Positions 33,669 through 46,060 of a stretch of 64,000 nt of DNA are shown here, in pieces (position 1 is the stretch's first letter; each line of letters starts with the position of its first letter). Under the pieces are notes generated by a model that ran no database searches, was not told the DNA's origin, and saw nothing but the letters and a program-made list of their open reading frames with translations. The DNA is from Linum tenue (Eukaryota; Streptophyta; Magnoliopsida; Malpighiales; Linaceae), in NCBI GenBank assembly GCA_946122785.1, contig CAMGYJ010000009.1, forward strand, positions 27,191,633-27,255,632, in the 5' to 3' direction. A program made the translations under genes and the position numbers.

Positions 33669-34472
33669 GGTCGATGGTCGCTCGACCTCCTTCCTCTTGC
33701 GCTCTTGGGCTGAGCACTTTCCCTCTTCTTCTTCCTTCCGCCCCGCGGCAATCTCACAGCGTCATCAACTGACATCATGCTTGCCAAACTTGAGAAGTCA
33801 ACACCTGCGCCAAAAGGTCGTAAGAGAGCGGTTAATATGGTAGAATGCAAAAAAGAAAGAAGCATAACTAACCATCGGCATAAAGCTCCTCCAAAATTGC
33901 CTCGCGGACAACGCCCAAGTAAAGTTGAACTTTTGCAGCATGCACGCATCGTACTCATCGTCGAGTCCGTCATAACGGCCCAGGTCCGACTCATATCCGT
34001 GTGTGCTGCCTTTCTTCCAAACTGTGGGCTCCTCCATGTACTCACTCGCCCACTCCCCGGGAGTCGGCTTTACATAGAAGAAGCGCTCGAACCAAGTCTT
34101 TTTCAACTTGGGAGATCCGTAGACAAAACCGTCGGGTCTCTTGTCGCGGCGCTTGATCGAAAGACAGTCACTCTTACGGGTTGGCTCCTTAATCTTATAT
34201 ATTTGACGGAACAACCCGTAAGTCGGCGCAATCTTGAGCCTCTTGCATGCGAAACAGAGGCAGCTCTCGTGCATAATCACGGAGGGAGAGAGTCTCCCAA
34301 CCGAACAATTGAGGCGCCTATAAATCGCACAAAGCAGTGGGTCACTGGGGAATTTAAACCCCATCACCCAATACTCCGTTTACACCCCGAACCAGCCCGG
34401 GGGGCAATTACCAACCATACTGTGCGCTGAGGGAATCGCGTACTCCCAACTGGGGGGCAACCCCAGCCCGCG
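33638..34472 (-). pseudogene. Antisense ORF of the Tat-like element, 'putative gypsy type transposon' domain
   Basis: The frame starting at 34367 encodes MGFKFPSDPLLCAIYRRLNC, then ACKRLKIAPTYGLFRQIYK, then WFERFFYVKP. This is the conserved region of the plant 'putative gypsy type transposon' family, which lies antisense between pol and the 3' LTR of Tat elements. Upstream of the ATG, recognisable sequence (VGNCPPGWFGV) continues to 34472 with a stop in between, and is then cut by the chromovirus insertion. Confidence 0.75.
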
Positions 34473-37242
34473 TGTCACATCCCGATTTCTAAAACCCTTA
34501 AATAACAATTTTGCTCCGGAGCATATTTAAAATTTTGAAAGAAAGAAATAATAATGTGCTCGAAATACCAATACTGAAAAGAAATTGTTATAATTCATAA
34601 GCAAAGCCCTAACATTTGGGCAAACCTCAAACCATAAATTCTTATCCTTTTAAATCTCCAGTCATTACTCATAATCATAAAGCAAATAACTAAAGATTAC
34701 AAATGCTGCTTACTCCGATCCGTGGTCAGACATCTTCAGAAGTGCTCACGTGGTCCTCCTCTGGTAGCCTGCTCTCTCACTGGATGCTCCTCGACTGGAT
34801 GCTCCCTAGCTCCTCCTCTACGACCTGGTGAGTGGGTTGGGGTCAGTCTACGCCATTACTTAAACTTGAAGCACTTACGGGTATTCCCTTAAGTGTTCAC
34901 CTCAAAAACCCGTGGAAGTTATTCATACTTCCACCCTTTAAATTTTAACCCTTAAAAACGTGGGAGTTGTTGTTACTCGCCACCCTCAAAATCTTAAACC
35001 TTTGACCGACTCTGGGATCCCCTCACTAACTAGTCCAACCGCCCAGCTCATACGTATGAGGGCCAACATAGGCCTTTCCTTAAACCTGTTTATGGGAGTA
35101 ATCGATTCAACCCCATAAACCTTAAGAGTATATCATACTCTTCCTTTAAACTTCATGTGATGTCTAAGTGATTCATCCACATGTTCCTTAAGAGCAAACT
35201 TGCTCTTCCTTTAAACTTTCACTGGGGCGGGGGACTGGCGTAAGTGAACTACCTTTAAATCTTTTCACCCTAATTTAATTAGGAGTGAAATACCTCTTAA
35301 ATGTTGATCCTTAAAGATCAAGCAACCTTCATTAAATAACATAAATATAAAAGCTTCAAGTAAATATTGACAGCTCAAATAATCATATACTTCACAATCA
35401 TAACTCAAATAGAGCATCTCAGATAATATCTCAAATAAAACATGCTTTATCAATCACGACATAAATCAATCACTGGCATACAATTCACATAAACACACAT
35501 ACGTAAAACTCGTAAGTCAAATACTTGAAAATACGTAAGGCGTAGAATTTACCCCCCTTGAACCACTCACCTTATTTGGTCGATCAGTTAAACTTGATCT
35601 AGCCCCCAGTCAAAGGATCGATGCTCAAGAGAAGATGATTCGCCTTGTCAACCTATGGCGAATCCTGAGATTAGATCGGTTGGGTTTCGGGTACTTAGCG
35701 ACGGTTTTCTCGACGTGCGACTACTTTGCAAGATGTGCAAAGTACGACATACTAATATACCAATTAATATAATATACTAGAATCATAATTCTTTAAACCC
35801 AACACTTTTAATTTAAAGTCCAAGTTAATTGAAATCATTGAACAACTAATTATGCTAGGATAGCTTACGTAGTTGAAATCAAAGCTCAATTAGGTCATAA
35901 GAAGGCACATTACTCTACTAGAGAAATTACTAGCTTTATCTTTTAACTGCATAGATCAATAGGACTAAATTACTATATCATGTTTACTTTTCCTAGAGAA
36001 CTTAACCCTAGTATTCTCGTTGGCAAAACTAAACTGGACAATCCAATTTACTGATTAGATTAATTAACTTATAATTTGCTAGGATTATTATCATACTATT
36101 AGACCAGTAACTAAAATATCCATTAATTAATTTACAGCCTTATAATTATGAAACCAATAGAATTTCCTATTATATATCTTGACCCTCATAATTACAGCCT
36201 TATATTTAATCGAATACAGTTTTCTCCGATTGACACTTGTTAACCTAGAGGATTAAATTACCAAACGTACAGCTCATTTAGTGACAGTCAATAGATCAGT
36301 CACTAAATATGTTTGGTGTTCGTCGCTAAAGGATTGCTACTGGGTTGGTCGGCTAAACTGTAGCAACGACAAAAGATCTGTCCCTAAAAGCATGTATTCC
36401 CGTCGCTAAATTCCCATGATTGTACAAGCTCGTATTTAATCATACAAACGTCGATTATAATGCGAGGGATCAGATTTCCTTACCTCGTATTCGTGCCTAG
36501 ACCTTCATTTGAGTCATGAGGGTCGTTGTTTCTTGGTTTATTAGTCGTTTGATAACCCGGTACCTTTGTCGTCGAGGCTACGACGGAAAACGACCATGGT
36601 TAGCTAATTTATAGCTTCTAATATTGGAAAGGGTCTGGGATCTACCACTCTTACCTACTGTTCTCACGAGAGAGTGGAAGATACGAAGGAAACCAACGCT
36701 CGTTATGTGATCCTTCTCTGGTAACGACAATGAACGGTGGTGTGGCTGGTGATGTGGCGAGATGATGATGACGAGATGGATGAGTACGTGTTATTGTTGG
36801 CCTCAACCTCCTCCTGCTATCAGTGGCAACGATGATGATTTGGCATGGAGGTAAAAGAGCTTTAGCTTCTGGTGGTGTTTGATTTGAACAAGGAGAAATG
36901 GGGTTTCCGGATGCGAGAGGCAGATGGATGGCGGTGGTAATGGAGCACATTTGGGGAAAGGAAATGGTTTCTTAACTTCATGGAAGGGAGGAAGAGGGAA
37001 AATAAATGGGATCACATGATTTGCCTGCAGAAGATAAGAGAGAGGTGATGGGAAGGAATTAATGGTGTCGGTTGACAGAAGAGAAGAATGGGGTCTTTTC
37101 CTCTTGTTCCACCTCCCATTCATCCATACATCAAATAAATTCCTCACCTGTAGCTTTCTTTTACAAGACTAATTACCTTGTGTTTAATTTAAGCGGAGGG
37201 TAGTTTGGGTACTTTGCAAAGGATTAGTGTACGGGTATTACA
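34473..37242 (-). repeat. 3' LTR of the chromovirus
   Basis: On the minus strand it starts TGTAATACCCG and ends GGGATGTGACA. Matches 42193-44962 at an offset of 7720. Short open frames inside are not genes. Confidence 0.93.
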
Positions 37243-37254
37243 TTTCCTCCCCAC
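37243..37254 (-). promoter_or_regulatory. Polypurine tract of the chromovirus
   Basis: GTGGGGAGGAAA on the minus strand directly before the 3' LTR. Confidence 0.8.
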
Positions 37255-37511
37255 TTATAAAAATTTCGTCCCCGAAATTGGAACTGTTGGTTGGGGAATA
37301 AGATGTCACTAATTGTGCCGAGGTAAATCGTATTCAATTAGAATTGGATATAGTGGGATGTAACATTTCTCTCCCCCTTAAATAAATTTCGACCTCGAAA
37401 TTTTGTTGTTGTAGAACTTGGCGGGACACAACTTGATTACCGGGACTATCATTAAATAGTGCATATTGAGAGCTGAACACTAAAATACATTGGGACCGAT
37501 CAATCACCGAT

Positions 37512-40500
37512 CTAAGCATCGTTAAACAATTCCGGGTACTTCTCTCGCATGCTAGTTTCTGTTTCCCAAGTAGCAGCTTCATTGCCCTGGTTCCGCCATA
37601 TCACCTTTACCATTACAATCTTCTTTTTTCTCAATTTCTTTTCCTGTTTATCCACGATCTTGACTGGTGTTTCCTCGTAAGTCAAATCGTCCTCCAACTG
37701 GATGTCCTCATGCCTGATCACATGTTCAGGGTTAGATCGATACGCCCTCAGCATGCTTACATGGAAGACATCGTGAATCTTAGATAGGTTAGGAGGTAAA
37801 GCTAGTCGATATGCTAAGGGTCCCACACGCTCCAACACCTCGTATGGCCCGATATACCTCGGACTAAGCTTTCCCTTCTTGCCGAATCTCATTACTCCCT
37901 TCCAAGGAGACACCCTCAGAAATACCATGTCGCCCACTTTATGATTGCGTGGGTTTCCTGGCCTCTGAGCATTACTTTTCTGCCGGTCCTGAGCCACCTT
38001 CAAGTTTCGACGAATTGCCTCCACCTTTTCCACTGCCTTCTGTACCATATCCGGACCTTCTAGTTGTCGCACTCCTTCTTCATCCCAGTATAGTGGTGTG
38101 CGACATTTTCTCCCATACAATACCTCATATGGAGCTGCTTGTATCGAGCTGTGATACTGGTTATTGTAAGCAAACTCCATTAGAGGCAAATGCTCGTCCC
38201 AAGCTCCCTCCATCGTCAAGACACACGCCCTCAGCAGGTCTTCCAGTGTTTGAATCGTCCTCTCTGACTGTCCGTCAGTCTGGGGGTGATATGCAGTAGA
38301 GAAATGCACCTTAGTGCCCATAGCCTTCTGAAGACTTACCCAGAATCGTGCCGTGAAACTAGGATCACGATCAGACACGATGCTAAGTGGAACTCCATGT
38401 AGCCTCACTATCTCTCTCACATACAATCTAGCCAGTTCTTCCAGCCCTGGCTTGAACTTGATTGGTATAAAATGAGCCACCTTTGAGAATCGGTCTACAA
38501 TTACCCATACTCCGTCATTTCCCTTCGGGGTCCTCGGCAATCCATACACAAAGTCCATAGTGATCTTCTCCCAAGTCCATTGTGGAATCTCCAGCGGTAG
38601 GTGTTCAATGACTGGGGCTTGATGCTCAGCCTTAATCATTTGACATTCCAGGCACTGGTAAACATGTGCTGCTACATCCTTCTTCAATCCTGGCCACCAA
38701 AAATGCTCCTTGAGGGTACGATACATTTTTGTGGCACCAGGGTGCATTGCATATGGTGCAGAGTGAGCCTCGTCCAGAATGTCCTTTCTCAACTTGTCGA
38801 CATCCGGCACACACAATCTTCCTTGATACATTAGTACACCATCTACCAATTCAAATTTGGTGTCCTTCCCTTCTAACACCCGTTTCTTATAATTCCCCAA
38901 TTCTGTATCTTCACTCTGCTTCTCCTTGATACGTTCCTGTAACATAGGGCGAACCTTCAAGGTTGCTAACAGCTTCGTTACTTCTTCTAATTCCAATTCC
39001 ACGTTCATGGCCCTCAAAGAGACCAATTCGGGTAAAGGACTCTCCCTCTTCCTACTCAATGCATCAGCTACCACATTTGCCTTTCCTGGGTGGTACTTAA
39101 TAGTACAATCGTAATCGCTTAACAGCTCCATCCACCTCCTCTGTCTCATGTTCAACTCCTTCTGATCAGTTAAGTGTTGGAGACTTTTGTGATCAGTAAA
39201 GATGGTGAAAGTCTCGCCGTAGAGATAGTGTCTCCATAGTTTCAAGGCGAAGACCACTGCTGCCAACTCTAAGTCATGGGTGGGGTAGTTCACCTCGTGG
39301 GGTCGTAGTTGCCTCGAAGCATATGCAATCACCTTCTTATCTTGCATCAGCACACAACCCAACCCTTGATAGGAAGCATCGCTATAGATGGAATACTCCC
39401 CACCGCTGGTTGGTAGTGCCAACACTGGTGCAGACGTCAACTTCTTCTTCAGCAACTCGAATGCAGCTTGACACTTCTCGTCCCATACAAATGCCTTCCC
39501 CTTCTGCAACAATTGAGTCATGGGTCTCGCAATACTGGAGAAGCCTTCTACAAACCTCCGGTAGTACCCAGCTAAACCCAGAAAACTCCGTACTTCGGAA
39601 ACGTTCTTTGGTGGAATCCAGTTTGTCACAGCTTCAATCTTCTTTGGATCCACCTCAACTCCACGACCAGAGATCATATGCCCCAAAAATAGGACTTCGT
39701 CTAGCCAGAAATCGCATTTAGAGAACTTGGCATACAACTCTTCCTGCTTCAGTTTCTGTAATACCACCCTTAAATGCTCTTCATGATCTTTCTCGCTCTT
39801 AGAGTAGATGAGGATGTCATCAATGAATACGATGACAAACTTATCTAGATATTCATGAAGAACTCGGTTCATCAAGGCCATGAAAGCTGCCGGTGCATTA
39901 GTCAAACCGAACGGCATGACCAAAAACTCGTAGTGGCCATATCGTGTGCGAAATGCCGTCTTAGGTATGGAGCCATCTGCTACTCTCAATTGATGGTATC
40001 CAGACCTCAGATCAATTTTTGAGAACACTTTTGCTCCTTGTAGCTGGTCAAAGAGATCGTCTATCCTTGGCAGAGGATAACGATTCTTGATGGTTGCCTT
40101 GTTCAACTTTCTATAGTCGATGCACAGTCTCATACTGCCATCCTTCTTCTTCACGAACAACACTGGTGCTCCCCACGGTGATATGCTAGGGCGGATGAAA
40201 CCCTTCTCCAATAGCTCTTCTAACTGTTCCTTCAGCTCCTTCAACTCCACTGGTGCCATGCGGTATGGAGGAATGGATATTGGTGCTGTACCAGGAACCA
40301 CTTCAATATCAAACTCCACCTCCCGTTGCGGCGGTAACCCAGGAAGATCTTCGGGGAATACCTCGGGGTATTCTCTCACAATAGGCACATCTTCTATCTT
40401 CTTCTCTTGCACCTCCTTGATATGGGCCAAGTAGGCTTCACATCCTTTTTGGATCAACGAGAAGGCCTTCATCGCAGAGATTAAGCCTCCTGGGATCAGC

Positions 40501-42014
40501 TTTCTGGTACCCTTGAATAATGCCGTGCCCTTGCCCTCAATTTCAAGGCTAACCTCCTTCTTGTAACAATCCACCCTTGCTCGGTTTTTGGACAGCCAAT
40601 CCATACCCAGTATGACGTCAAACTCGTCAAACGGTAGTATGATTAGATTTGCTTCGAACTCGTAACCAGCCACTGTGATAGTGCAATTCCTAATGACGGA
40701 ATCGACTATCAATGTATCCCCTACCGGGGTTCTCACCCCTAAGTTCTGACCCAACTTCACTGATGGTATTCTTAAGTTTCTAGCAAACTTTGTAGAGATA
40801 AATGAATGCGTAGAACCAGAATCGATGAGCACAAAAGCTGAATGTCGGTAAAGAGTAATCATACCCGTCACCACTTCAGGTGCAGCATCAGCCTCTTCTC
40901 TCCTCATGGCGAAGATCCTTGGTTGCCCAGCTGCTTGAGACCCCTGGCCCCTATCATTACGGATGGACCGCCCAACATTTCCTCCATTGTTGTTGAAAGA
41001 TCGATTTTGCTGATTGCCAAACTGGTACCCGGTGTGAGTTTTGCCTCCTCCACCACGAACAGACTGTTCAGACTGAGTCCTCCCTTGCCCTCCCTTCTTA
41101 GGGCATTCTCTGGCAAAATGGCCTGGTTCGTTGCAGTGGAAACAGACCCCCAAGTGAAGCTTGCATTCTCCCGGATGAATCTTCCCACACTGGTTGCAAG
41201 GACCCCTGTTACTATAGGTCGGACCCGGCATAGTCGAACCAGCCCGGCTTTGAGTGCCTCCATAACTGGGTGGACCATTCGGCCTCCTCCTGATCTGACT
41301 CATCTGTCTCGGTCCCTCTGGGAAGCTCATAGCCTTTCTCTTATGACCATCTCGTTGTACCCTTTCTTCGTACAAGCTCTGTTCTACCCTTTCCACTCGG
41401 AGGGCTGCCTGATAAATCTCCTCTCTGCTGTTCCATACATGTGCACTCAGGTCCCTCTTAAGGGTAGGCTTCAGGCTCTCTAGGTAGTGACTTCGTTGAA
41501 TCTCAGCATCCTGGAACTGTGGCCCCCCATAAGGGAGCAGTTTATCAAACCGGGATGTGTACTCCGCCACTGTTTCTCTTTTTTCACTTCCCCACTTCTG
41601 CCTGATCATAAGGAATTCCCTCTGTTGCTCGATCCGATAAGACATTGGTATGTAGTGGTCTTTGAACAGTTGCACGAACCCTGGCCAAGTGATGGCTGGT
41701 GGATCCTCTTGACTGGCTGGCTGTGTAGCCCACCAGCGGTAAGCAGCACCCTGTAGTAGGGACACTGTCAGCAACACTTTGTCCTCGTCATCTGCTCGCA
41801 TCTCCTGTAGAGTGCGAGTGACTTTTGAAAGCCACAGATCAATCTCCATGGGATCCGTCGAACGATCCCCGTAGAAATCCTCTACCTTCCTCTTCCGGAA
41901 CGTATCATAATCCGGTGGACGCCTAGGTTGCGGCGGTGGTGGAAGGTTGACGTGGGCATTACTAGCTCTGCATATAAGTAAGGCCCTTTTAGTAATCGAG
42001 CTATTTTTTTCCAA
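37512..42014 (-). CDS. Chromovirus Gag-Pol polyprotein (1500 aa, Tekay/Del lineage)
   Basis: Single intact frame encoding all retrotransposition functions. In order: gag capsid (ALLRWWAT-type region, here [10 protein letters not shown], near 41730); zinc knuckle [14 protein letters not shown] near 41100; aspartic protease [12 protein letters not shown] near 40820; reverse transcriptase with [30 protein letters not shown] and catalytic FIDD near 39820; RNase H beginning [10 protein letters not shown] near 39390; integrase HHCC ([16 protein letters not shown]) near 38690 and core ([36 protein letters not shown]); and a C-terminal chromodomain-like end ([18 protein letters not shown]), which marks chromoviruses and is thought to guide insertion into certain chromatin. 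Start at 42014 lies about 160 bp inside the primer site. No stop or frameshift seen. Confidence 0.95.
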   Translation of the reverse strand: MEKNSSITKRALLICRASNAHVNLPPPPQPRRPPDYDTFRKRKVEDFYGDRSTDPMEIDLWLSKVTRTLQEMRADDEDKVLLTVSLLQGAAYRWWATQPASQEDPPAITWPGFVQLFKDHYIPMSYRIEQQREFLMIRQKWGSEKRETVAEYTSRFDKLLPYGGPQFQDAEIQRSHYLESLKPTLKRDLSAHVWNSREEIYQAALRVERVEQSLYEERVQRDGHKRKAMSFPEGPRQMSQIRRRPNGPPSYGGTQSRAGSTMPGPTYSNRGPCNQCGKIHPGECKLHLGVCFHCNEPGHFARECPKKGGQGRTQSEQSVRGGGGKTHTGYQFGNQQNRSFNNNGGNVGRSIRNDRGQGSQAAGQPRIFAMRREEADAAPEVVTGMITLYRHSAFVLIDSGSTHSFISTKFARNLRIPSVKLGQNLGVRTPVGDTLIVDSVIRNCTITVAGYEFEANLIILPFDEFDVILGMDWLSKNRARVDCYKKEVSLEIEGKGTALFKGTRKLIPGGLISAMKAFSLIQKGCEAYLAHIKEVQEKKIEDVPIVREYPEVFPEDLPGLPPQREVEFDIEVVPGTAPISIPPYRMAPVELKELKEQLEELLEKGFIRPSISPWGAPVLFVKKKDGSMRLCIDYRKLNKATIKNRYPLPRIDDLFDQLQGAKVFSKIDLRSGYHQLRVADGSIPKTAFRTRYGHYEFLVMPFGLTNAPAAFMALMNRVLHEYLDKFVIVFIDDILIYSKSEKDHEEHLRVVLQKLKQEELYAKFSKCDFWLDEVLFLGHMISGRGVEVDPKKIEAVTNWIPPKNVSEVRSFLGLAGYYRRFVEGFSSIARPMTQLLQKGKAFVWDEKCQAAFELLKKKLTSAPVLALPTSGGEYSIYSDASYQGLGCVLMQDKKVIAYASRQLRPHEVNYPTHDLELAAVVFALKLWRHYLYGETFTIFTDHKSLQHLTDQKELNMRQRRWMELLSDYDCTIKYHPGKANVVADALSRKRESPLPELVSLRAMNVELELEEVTKLLATLKVRPMLQERIKEKQSEDTELGNYKKRVLEGKDTKFELVDGVLMYQGRLCVPDVDKLRKDILDEAHSAPYAMHPGATKMYRTLKEHFWWPGLKKDVAAHVYQCLECQMIKAEHQAPVIEHLPLEIPQWTWEKITMDFVYGLPRTPKGNDGVWVIVDRFSKVAHFIPIKFKPGLEELARLYVREIVRLHGVPLSIVSDRDPSFTARFWVSLQKAMGTKVHFSTAYHPQTDGQSERTIQTLEDLLRACVLTMEGAWDEHLPLMEFAYNNQYHSSIQAAPYEVLYGRKCRTPLYWDEEGVRQLEGPDMVQKAVEKVEAIRRNLKVAQDRQKSNAQRPGNPRNHKVGDMVFLRVSPWKGVMRFGKKGKLSPRYIGPYEVLERVGPLAYRLALPPNLSKIHDVFHVSMLRAYRSNPEHVIRHEDIQLEDDLTYEETPVKIVDKQEKKLRKKKIVMVKVIWRNQGNEAATWETETSMREKYPELFNDA

Positions 42015-42174
42015 TACGATTAGAGTAGACTGGAGATTTTATAAATCCTTAAAACAAATCCTTGACTCGTTTGGCCAAAACTTAAAACACGTTTTTCTTT
42101 TCCTTTAAAACATAAGCCTTTAAAACTACGACCGATATTCCAGTATTCCTTGGAGACCAAGGAACAGAAGAACA

Positions 42175-42189
42175 CCGGCTCTGATACCA
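42175..42189 (-). promoter_or_regulatory. Primer binding site (initiator tRNA-Met) of the chromovirus
   Basis: TGGTATCAGAGCCGG on the minus strand, three bases inside the 5' LTR. TGGTATCAGAGC is the standard plant initiator tRNA-Met primer site. Confidence 0.9.
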
Positions 42190-42192
42190 AAA

Positions 42193-44962
42193 TGTCACAT
42201 CCCGATTTCTAAAACCCTTAAATAACAATTTTGCTCCGGAGCATATTTAAAATTTTGAAAGAAAGAAATAATAATGTGCTCGAAATACCAATACTGAAAA
42301 GAAATTGTTATAATTCATAAGCAAAGCCCTAACATTTGGGCAAACCTCAAACCATAAATTCTTATCCTTTTAAATCTCCAGTCATTACTCATAATCATAA
42401 AGCAAATAACTAAAGATTACAAATGCTGCTTACTCCGATCCGTGGTCAGACATCTTCAGAAGTGCTCACGTGGTCCTCCTCTGGTAGCCTGCTCTCTCAC
42501 TGGATGCTCCTCGACTGGATGCTCCCTAGCTCCTCCTCTACGACCTGGTGAGTGGGTTGGGGTCAGTCTACGCCATTACTTAAACTTGAAGCACTTACGG
42601 GTATTCCCTTAAGTGTTCACCTCAAAAACCCGTGGAAGTTATTCATACTTCCACCCTTTAAATTTTAACCCTTAAAAACGTGGGAGTTGTTGTTACTCGC
42701 CACCCTCAAAATCTTAAACCTTTGACCGACTCTGGGATCCCCTCACTAACTAGTCCAACCGCCCAGCTCATACGTATGAGGGCCAACATAGGCCTTTCCT
42801 TAAACCTGTTTATGGGAGTAATCGATTCAACCCCATAAACCTTAAGAGTATATCATACTCTTCCTTTAAACTTCATGTGATGTCTAAGTGATTCATCCAC
42901 ATGTTCCTTAAGAGCAAACTTGCTCTTCCTTTAAACTTTCACTGGGGCGGGGGACTGGCGTAAGTGAACTACCTTTAAATCTTTTCACCCTAATTTAATT
43001 AGGAGTGAAATACCTCTTAAATGTTGATCCTTAAAGATCAAGCAACCTTCATTAAATAACATAAATATAAAAGCTTCAAGTAAATATTGACAGCTCAAAT
43101 AATCATATACTTCACAATCATAACTCAAATAGAGCATCTCAGATAATATCTCAAATAAAACATGCTTTATCAATCACGACATAAATCAATCACTGGCATA
43201 CAATTCACATAAACACACATACGTAAAACTCGTAAGTCAAATACTTGAAAATACGTAAGGCGTAGAATTTACCCCCCTTAAACCACTCACCTTATTTGGT
43301 CGATCAGTTAAACTTGATCTAGCCCCCAGTCAAAGGATCGATGCTCAAGAGAAGATGATTCGCCTTGTCAACCTATGGCGAATCCTGAGATTAGATCGGT
43401 TGGGTTTCGGGTACTTAGCGACGGTTTTCTCGACGTGCGACTACTTTGCAAGATGTGCAAAGTACGACATACTAATATACCAATTAATATAATATACTAG
43501 AATCATAATTCTTTAAACCCAACACTTTTAATTTAAAGTCCAAGTTAATTGAAATCATTGAACAACTAATTATGCTAGGATAGCTTACGTAGTTGAAATC
43601 AAAGCTCAATTAGGTCATAAGAAGGCACATTACTCTACTAGAGAAATTACTAGCTTTATCTTTTAACTGCATAGATCAATAGGACTAAATTACTATATCA
43701 TGTTTACTTTTCCTAGAGAACTTAACCCTAGTATTCTCGTTGGCAAAACTAAACTGGACAATCCAATTTACTGATTAGATTAATTAACTTATAATTTGCT
43801 AGGATTATTATCATACTATTAGACCAGTAACTAAAATATCCATTAATTAATTTACAGCCTTATAATTATGAAACCAATAGAATTTCCTATTATATATCTT
43901 GACCCTCATAATTACAGCCTTATATTTAATCGAATACAGTTTTCTCCGATTGACACTTGTTAACCTAGAGGATTAAATTACCAAACGTACAGCTCATTTA
44001 GTGACAGTCAATAGATCAGTCACTAAATATGTTTGGTGTTCGTCGCTAAAGGATTGCTACTGGGTTGGTCGGCTAAACTGTAGCAACGACAAAAGATCTG
44101 TCCCTAAAAGCATGTATTCCCGTCGCTAAATTCCCATGATTGTACAAGCTCGTATTTAATCATACAAACGTCGATTATAATGCGAGGGATCAGATTTCCT
44201 TACCTCGTATTCGTGCCTAGACCTTCATTTGAGTCATGAGGGTCGTTGTTTCTTGGTTTATTAGTCGTTTGATAACCCGGTACCTTTGTCGTCGAGGCTA
44301 CGACGGAAAACGACCATGGTTAGCTAATTTATAGCTTCTAATATTGGAAAGGGTCTGGGATCTACCACTCTTACCTACTGTTCTCACGAGAGAGTGGAAG
44401 ATACGAAGGAAACCAACGCTCGTTATGTGATCCTTCTCTGGTAACGACAATGAACGGTGGTGTGGCTGGTGATGTGGCGAGATGATGATGACGAGATGGA
44501 TGAGTACGTGTTATTGTTGGCCTCAACCTCCTCCTGCTATCAGTGGCAACGATGATGATTTGGCATGGAGGTAAAAGAGCTTTAGCTTCTGGTGGTGTTT
44601 GATTTGAACAAGGAGAAATGGGGTTTCCGGATGCGAGAGGCAGATGGATGGCGGTGGTAATGGAGCACATTTGGGGAAAGGAAATGGTTTCTTAACTTCA
44701 TGGAAGGGAGGAAGAGGGAAAATAAATGGGATCACATGATTTGCCTGCAGAAGATAAGAGAGAGGTGATGGGAAGGAATTAATGGTGTCGGTTGACAGAA
44801 GAGAAGAATGGGGTCTTTTCCTCTTGTTCCACCTCCCATTCATCCATACATCAAATAAATTCCTCACCTGTAGCTTTCTTTTACAAGACTAATTACCTTG
44901 TGTTTAATTTAAGCGGAGGGTAGTTTGGGTACTTTGCAAAGGATTAGTGTACGGGTATTACA
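42193..44962 (-). repeat. 5' LTR of the chromovirus
   Basis: 2770 bp, practically identical to 34473-37242. Followed on the right by the CCGCG duplication. Confidence 0.93.
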
Positions 44963-45107
44963 CCGCGCACAATCTCAGTCACGTCCTCGCGCGTGTAGAT
45001 GGATGCGTGATCTGGCCCCCGCAGCAAATTATCGTGCGGCGCCGGCTGATCACCCCACATCTCCGCCCAGTCAAGTATGGTGTAGGTCGCGCCTATACCA
45101 CGGAATC
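44963..45107 (-). pseudogene. Island of the Tat-like antisense ORF between two insertions
   Basis: 145 bp of host-element sequence, open on the minus strand (ILDWAEMWGDQPAPHDNLLR), including the CCGCG and GAATC duplications at its two edges. It connects the antisense coding segment at 34472 to the one starting at 52000. Confidence 0.75.
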
Positions 45108-46018
45108 TGATAGACCGATAATTACACATGTTTTCACCCATATTCTGAAGCCGTTTCTGATGTGGAATCTCGTGTTTTAAGCCGATTTCACGCTAGGTTG
45201 TGTGTTTATGTCATATTTCAGGACCCGGCGTTGGAATCGAGGCGGAGAAACGAGTTCTGGGTCGAAAGGAGCGAAGTTGGGACGAAGGAGGCTGATGGAT
45301 GAAAATACCCGGCCATGACCAAGAATACCCGGCCGGGTATTATTCCTTTGGGCGCCCCGCGAGAAACAGAAGGGGGCCCGGGCAGAAGGCTAAAATCCCC
45401 GATCGGGGATTATAGAGTCAGACCGGGGATTTGCCCCTGGATGAAACGGTGCGCTTCAATTATACCCGGTCGAGACCCAAAATACCCGACCGGGTATTTC
45501 GACCGGGTATCGCGATCTGCCAGCTGATTTAAGGAAAAGGAAGGCCATCTTGCAAGGGTTCCGAGTTTTGGAGAGAGAAAGCGATCCCTAGAGAGAGAAA
45601 GCGACGAACCAGAGTTCCCAAGTGCCATAGCTTGATCTTCATCACCATTGGAGCCCGGCTTGAGTTTGGAGAAGTGCCGATTAAACGTCCAGGAGCAGAA
45701 ATCCGTCTTCACAGTATGATTTCCGCATCTGAATCTGCTTTTGCTTCTTTCTCTATGGAGTAGTTCCCCCATTCATCTGGGTATGGGGAACCCTAGATTT
45801 GTATGCTAGGTCTGATTGTATGAACCCAAGTACAGAGTTTGTGAATTGATTATATTCGATTGAGGTTTGAATGATTGAATGACTTGAATCCTGATCAAAT
45901 TCCTGTTGTTTCTGCTTTGACCTAGAATGAGAATATCTGCCTAGGTTGATAGATTATCCTTAATCGAAGGTGGCGAATTGGTGACTTTAGTCGAGGAGTC
46001 AATTCGCTATTCTATACC
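45108..46018 (+). repeat. Truncated 5' LTR of the Athila-like element
   Basis: Matches 50662-51572 at offset 5554 with about ten differences seen by eye (about 1%). The remaining 427 bp of LTR and the primer site are missing; the sequence goes straight into the gag leader. Confidence 0.88.
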
Positions 46019-46060
46019 TGCAACCAATTTCGGAGACAACAGCGAGCGAGACTGGTTACG

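Larger units (their letters stand above)
34473..44962 (-). mobile_element. Tekay/Del-type chromovirus, complete and apparently very young
   Basis: 10,490 bp with 2770-bp LTRs at 34473-37242 and 42193-44962, flanked by CCGCG at 34468-34472 and 44963-44967. Read on the minus strand: 5' LTR, primer site complementary to initiator tRNA-Met, one uninterrupted polyprotein, polypurine tract, 3' LTR. The LTRs differ at one position that I noticed (G at about 35568, A in the other copy). Everything needed for transposition seems to be present. Confidence 0.93.

Noticed and set aside
36651..37147. Minus-strand frames of about 100 codons, repeated at 44371-44867
   Set aside because: They lie inside the two LTR copies of the chromovirus. 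The translations are low-complexity and have no known domain.
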